Source: an uncultured Lachnospiraceae bacterium
GTDB lineage: Bacteria; Bacillota_A; Clostridia; Lachnospirales; Lachnospiraceae
Assembly (NCBI GenBank): GCA_902795715.1
Contig: CADBME010000372.1
Coordinates: forward strand, 1 to 6,328
Length of the DNA stretch: 6,328 nucleotides
Reading direction: 5' to 3'
Below, piece by piece: positions 4,904 to 6,328 of this stretch. The position numbers and the translations under genes are program-made. The notes under the pieces were generated by a model. It saw only the letters and a list, made by a program, of their open reading frames with translations. It ran no database searches and was not told the origin of the DNA. The first letter of the stretch is position 1. Each line of letters starts with the position of its first letter.

Positions 4904-6304
4904 TCACAGCTCATACAGATCATCTATTGTAAAAAGTTGAACCTTTTCAGGATTGGCATTCTCTTTTACCCATTTGGAATAGCCTGATAAAGAGAAGAAC
5001 AAATATTTAACTTCTTCGTAATGCTTATCTATAAGACCTCTCCTGTTCATCAGAGAGTCATATACATCTTTGTCTATCACATCATTCGTGAATTTACACT
5101 CTCCGATAACGAATTTTTTACCTGAATTATCTATGCCAACAACATCAATATCCGTAGGCACACGATCGTGATCCATGCCCCACCAGTTACCAACGATGGA
5201 TATAAAGCAATTCCAATAACCTTCTAAGCCGTGAAATAACGTATAGTACCGGCACATTTCTTCAAACACTTTTCCCATGAACAGGTGCAGTTTATCTTTA
5301 ACATAGTTTAAATAGTACACATCACCACGGTTCATCTCTATAGCTGCTTTTGCAGACGGAATAAAACTATACCAGAATCTATACATTCCATCTGTGATCT
5401 CATATGCTGTCTTCTTACTGCTATCTCTTTCAGTAACAGGAGTTACTTTTGATACAACACCTATAGTACATAAACCTTTTAGAATATATGTCAAAGTAGC
5501 TGTAGATACATGTGCTTTATCAGCGATTTCATTTACTTTATTCGCTCCGCCGGCACAAACCTCTATGACCGTATTATATGTATATATTGATCTGAATTCC
5601 TGTGTTAAAAGATTTAAAGGCTCTTCATATAAATAGCCTGACGGTTTGAAGAAATTATTTATGAGATTCTCATCTAGTGACAGATTATCATCAAATAGTG
5701 TCAGGTATTTGGCTACACCGCCGGTAACGCCATAAACTATGGCTTTTTCTTCATTGGTATAATTGGGAACAAACTCAGCTGATTCCATATAGTTAAATGG
5801 CTTAAGAAATATCTGATTAGTACGTCTGCCAAAAAGGGGACTCTTCTCACTGAGTATCTCTTTCTCCATAAAACTTATGGCGGAACCGCATATGATCAAA
5901 TAAACATTTTTAGAAGAAAGAATTGTATCAACAGCTGCCTGAAACCTGGACAGAAAGGATTCATCCGCTTCAGCCATGTAAGGAATCTCATCCAGTGCTA
6001 AAACAATCTTTTTCTTATCACTTAAATTACCAATAAAGCTGAAGAAGGCCTCAAGATCATCAAAAGCACCACCTGAAAGTTCAGGTGCAAGATCACTTAT
6101 AAGCTGAGCGGACCACTTTCTGACATTATCTTCAAGACTGATCTGACTGGCTACATAATAAGAACTCTTCTTACGTTTTAAGAATTCTGTAATAAGTCTG
6201 GACTTCCCTATTCTTCTGCGGCCATATATGACCGTCATCTGAAATCCGGGTTTTCTATATGTTTCTTCAAGTACATTAAGCTCGATATTTCTGCCGATAA
6301 ACAT
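4904..6304 (-). CDS. DUF234-type AAA ATPase with PD-(D/E)XK-like C-terminal domain
   Basis: A complete 466-residue protein. It opens with MFIGRNIELNVLEETYRKPG, the usual 'F.GR..E...L...Y' start of the ATPase_2 family ('predominantly archaeal' AAA/STAND-like ATPases). Walker A is GRRRIGKS (28-35), Walker B is IVLALDE (100-106), and a sensor-like ICGSAISFME lies at 138-147. Residues about 235-310 form a winged helix (VNEIADKAHVSTATLTYILK) ending EITDGMYRFWYSFI. Residues about 345-435 form the DUF234 domain with a nuclease-like pattern: FEEM (347-350), TDIDVVG (384-390) and GECK (401-404), that is D385/D387 and E402-x-K404 of a PD-(D/E)XK fold. There is no signal peptide or membrane segment. The biological role of this family is not established; it is common in accessory regions of anaerobes. 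The start is supported by AAGGAG (6311-6316) 6 bases upstream. Its upstream region is cut by the window. Confidence 0.88.
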   Translation of the reverse strand: MFIGRNIELNVLEETYRKPGFQMTVIYGRRRIGKSRLITEFLKRKKSSYYVASQISLEDNVRKWSAQLISDLAPELSGGAFDDLEAFFSFIGNLSDKKKIVLALDEIPYMAEADESFLSRFQAAVDTILSSKNVYLIICGSAISFMEKEILSEKSPLFGRRTNQIFLKPFNYMESAEFVPNYTNEEKAIVYGVTGGVAKYLTLFDDNLSLDENLINNFFKPSGYLYEEPLNLLTQEFRSIYTYNTVIEVCAGGANKVNEIADKAHVSTATLTYILKGLCTIGVVSKVTPVTERDSSKKTAYEITDGMYRFWYSFIPSAKAAIEMNRGDVYYLNYVKDKLHLFMGKVFEEMCRYYTLFHGLEGYWNCFISIVGNWWGMDHDRVPTDIDVVGIDNSGKKFVIGECKFTNDVIDKDVYDSLMNRRGLIDKHYEEVKYLFFSLSGYSKWVKENANPEKVQLFTIDDLYEL

Positions 6305-6310
6305 AAGCCG

Positions 6311-6316
6311 CTCCTT
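6311..6316 (-). promoter_or_regulatory. Ribosome binding site of the ATPase gene
   Basis: On the minus strand AAGGAG lies 6 bases before ATG (6302-6304), which supports the chosen start at the window edge. The promoter lies outside the window. Confidence 0.8.
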
Positions 6317-6328
6317 GCTAAGTTATAA

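Noticed and set aside
5394..5636. Plus-strand frame of 80 codons
   Set aside because: It is antisense to the winged-helix part of the ATPase gene.
1..6328. tRNA, rRNA or a complete insertion sequence
   Set aside because: No cloverleaf, rRNA-like sequence, or transposase with terminal inverted repeats was seen.

Overview
The window is a low-GC bacterial segment. Its codon use, strong AGGAG-type ribosome binding sites, sigma-A-like promoters and family content suggest a Bacillota genome, most likely a Lachnospiraceae/Butyrivibrio-like Clostridium relative. The taxon is an inference; no marker gene is present. The segment looks like an accessory region: every recognisable gene belongs to a toxin-antitoxin, Fic, AAA-ATPase or transposase-associated nuclease family, and two loci look broken.

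Layout. Positions 1-231 hold the 3' end of a plus-strand gene whose tail resembles the C-terminus of Rpn/PD-(D/E)XK transposase-like proteins, closed by a clean intrinsic terminator (260-292). About 960 bases follow without a convincing gene (293-1251). This stretch is AT-rich, has a marked cluster of GATC sites with direct and inverted repeats at about 430-740, and has a long-range hairpin at 1120-1169. A small minus-strand reading frame (1252-1392, open in frame to 1467) looks like the 3' remnant of a short protein gene.

The centrepiece is a two-gene plus-strand operon at 1511-3030. A near-consensus promoter is followed at once by a perfect 7+7 palindrome covering the expected transcription start. 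Next come a TTG-initiated MqsR/RelE-like toxin candidate (1573-2004) and, 9 bases on, an antitoxin candidate (2014-3030) combining an MqsA-type zinc ribbon, an Xre-type helix-turn-helix and a SocA/Panacea (DUF4065) domain. Gene order (toxin first) and architecture match mqsRA-type modules extended with a Panacea domain. The expected working model is that the antitoxin neutralises the toxin and represses the operon at the palindrome.

The right half is all minus strand, convergent with that operon. Reading in the direction of transcription from the right edge: a DUF234-type AAA ATPase with a PD-(D/E)XK-like C-terminal domain (4904-6304); a three-part repeat array that may be an operator (4828-4858); a 432-residue Fic protein with an N-terminal winged helix, a VbhA-antitoxin-like internal segment and an altered Fic motif (3492-4790); and a 99-residue remnant of a second, unrelated Fic protein whose catalytic core is deleted (3083-3382). 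The nucleotide-level reading is direct. Family assignments rest on recognised motifs without database confirmation.
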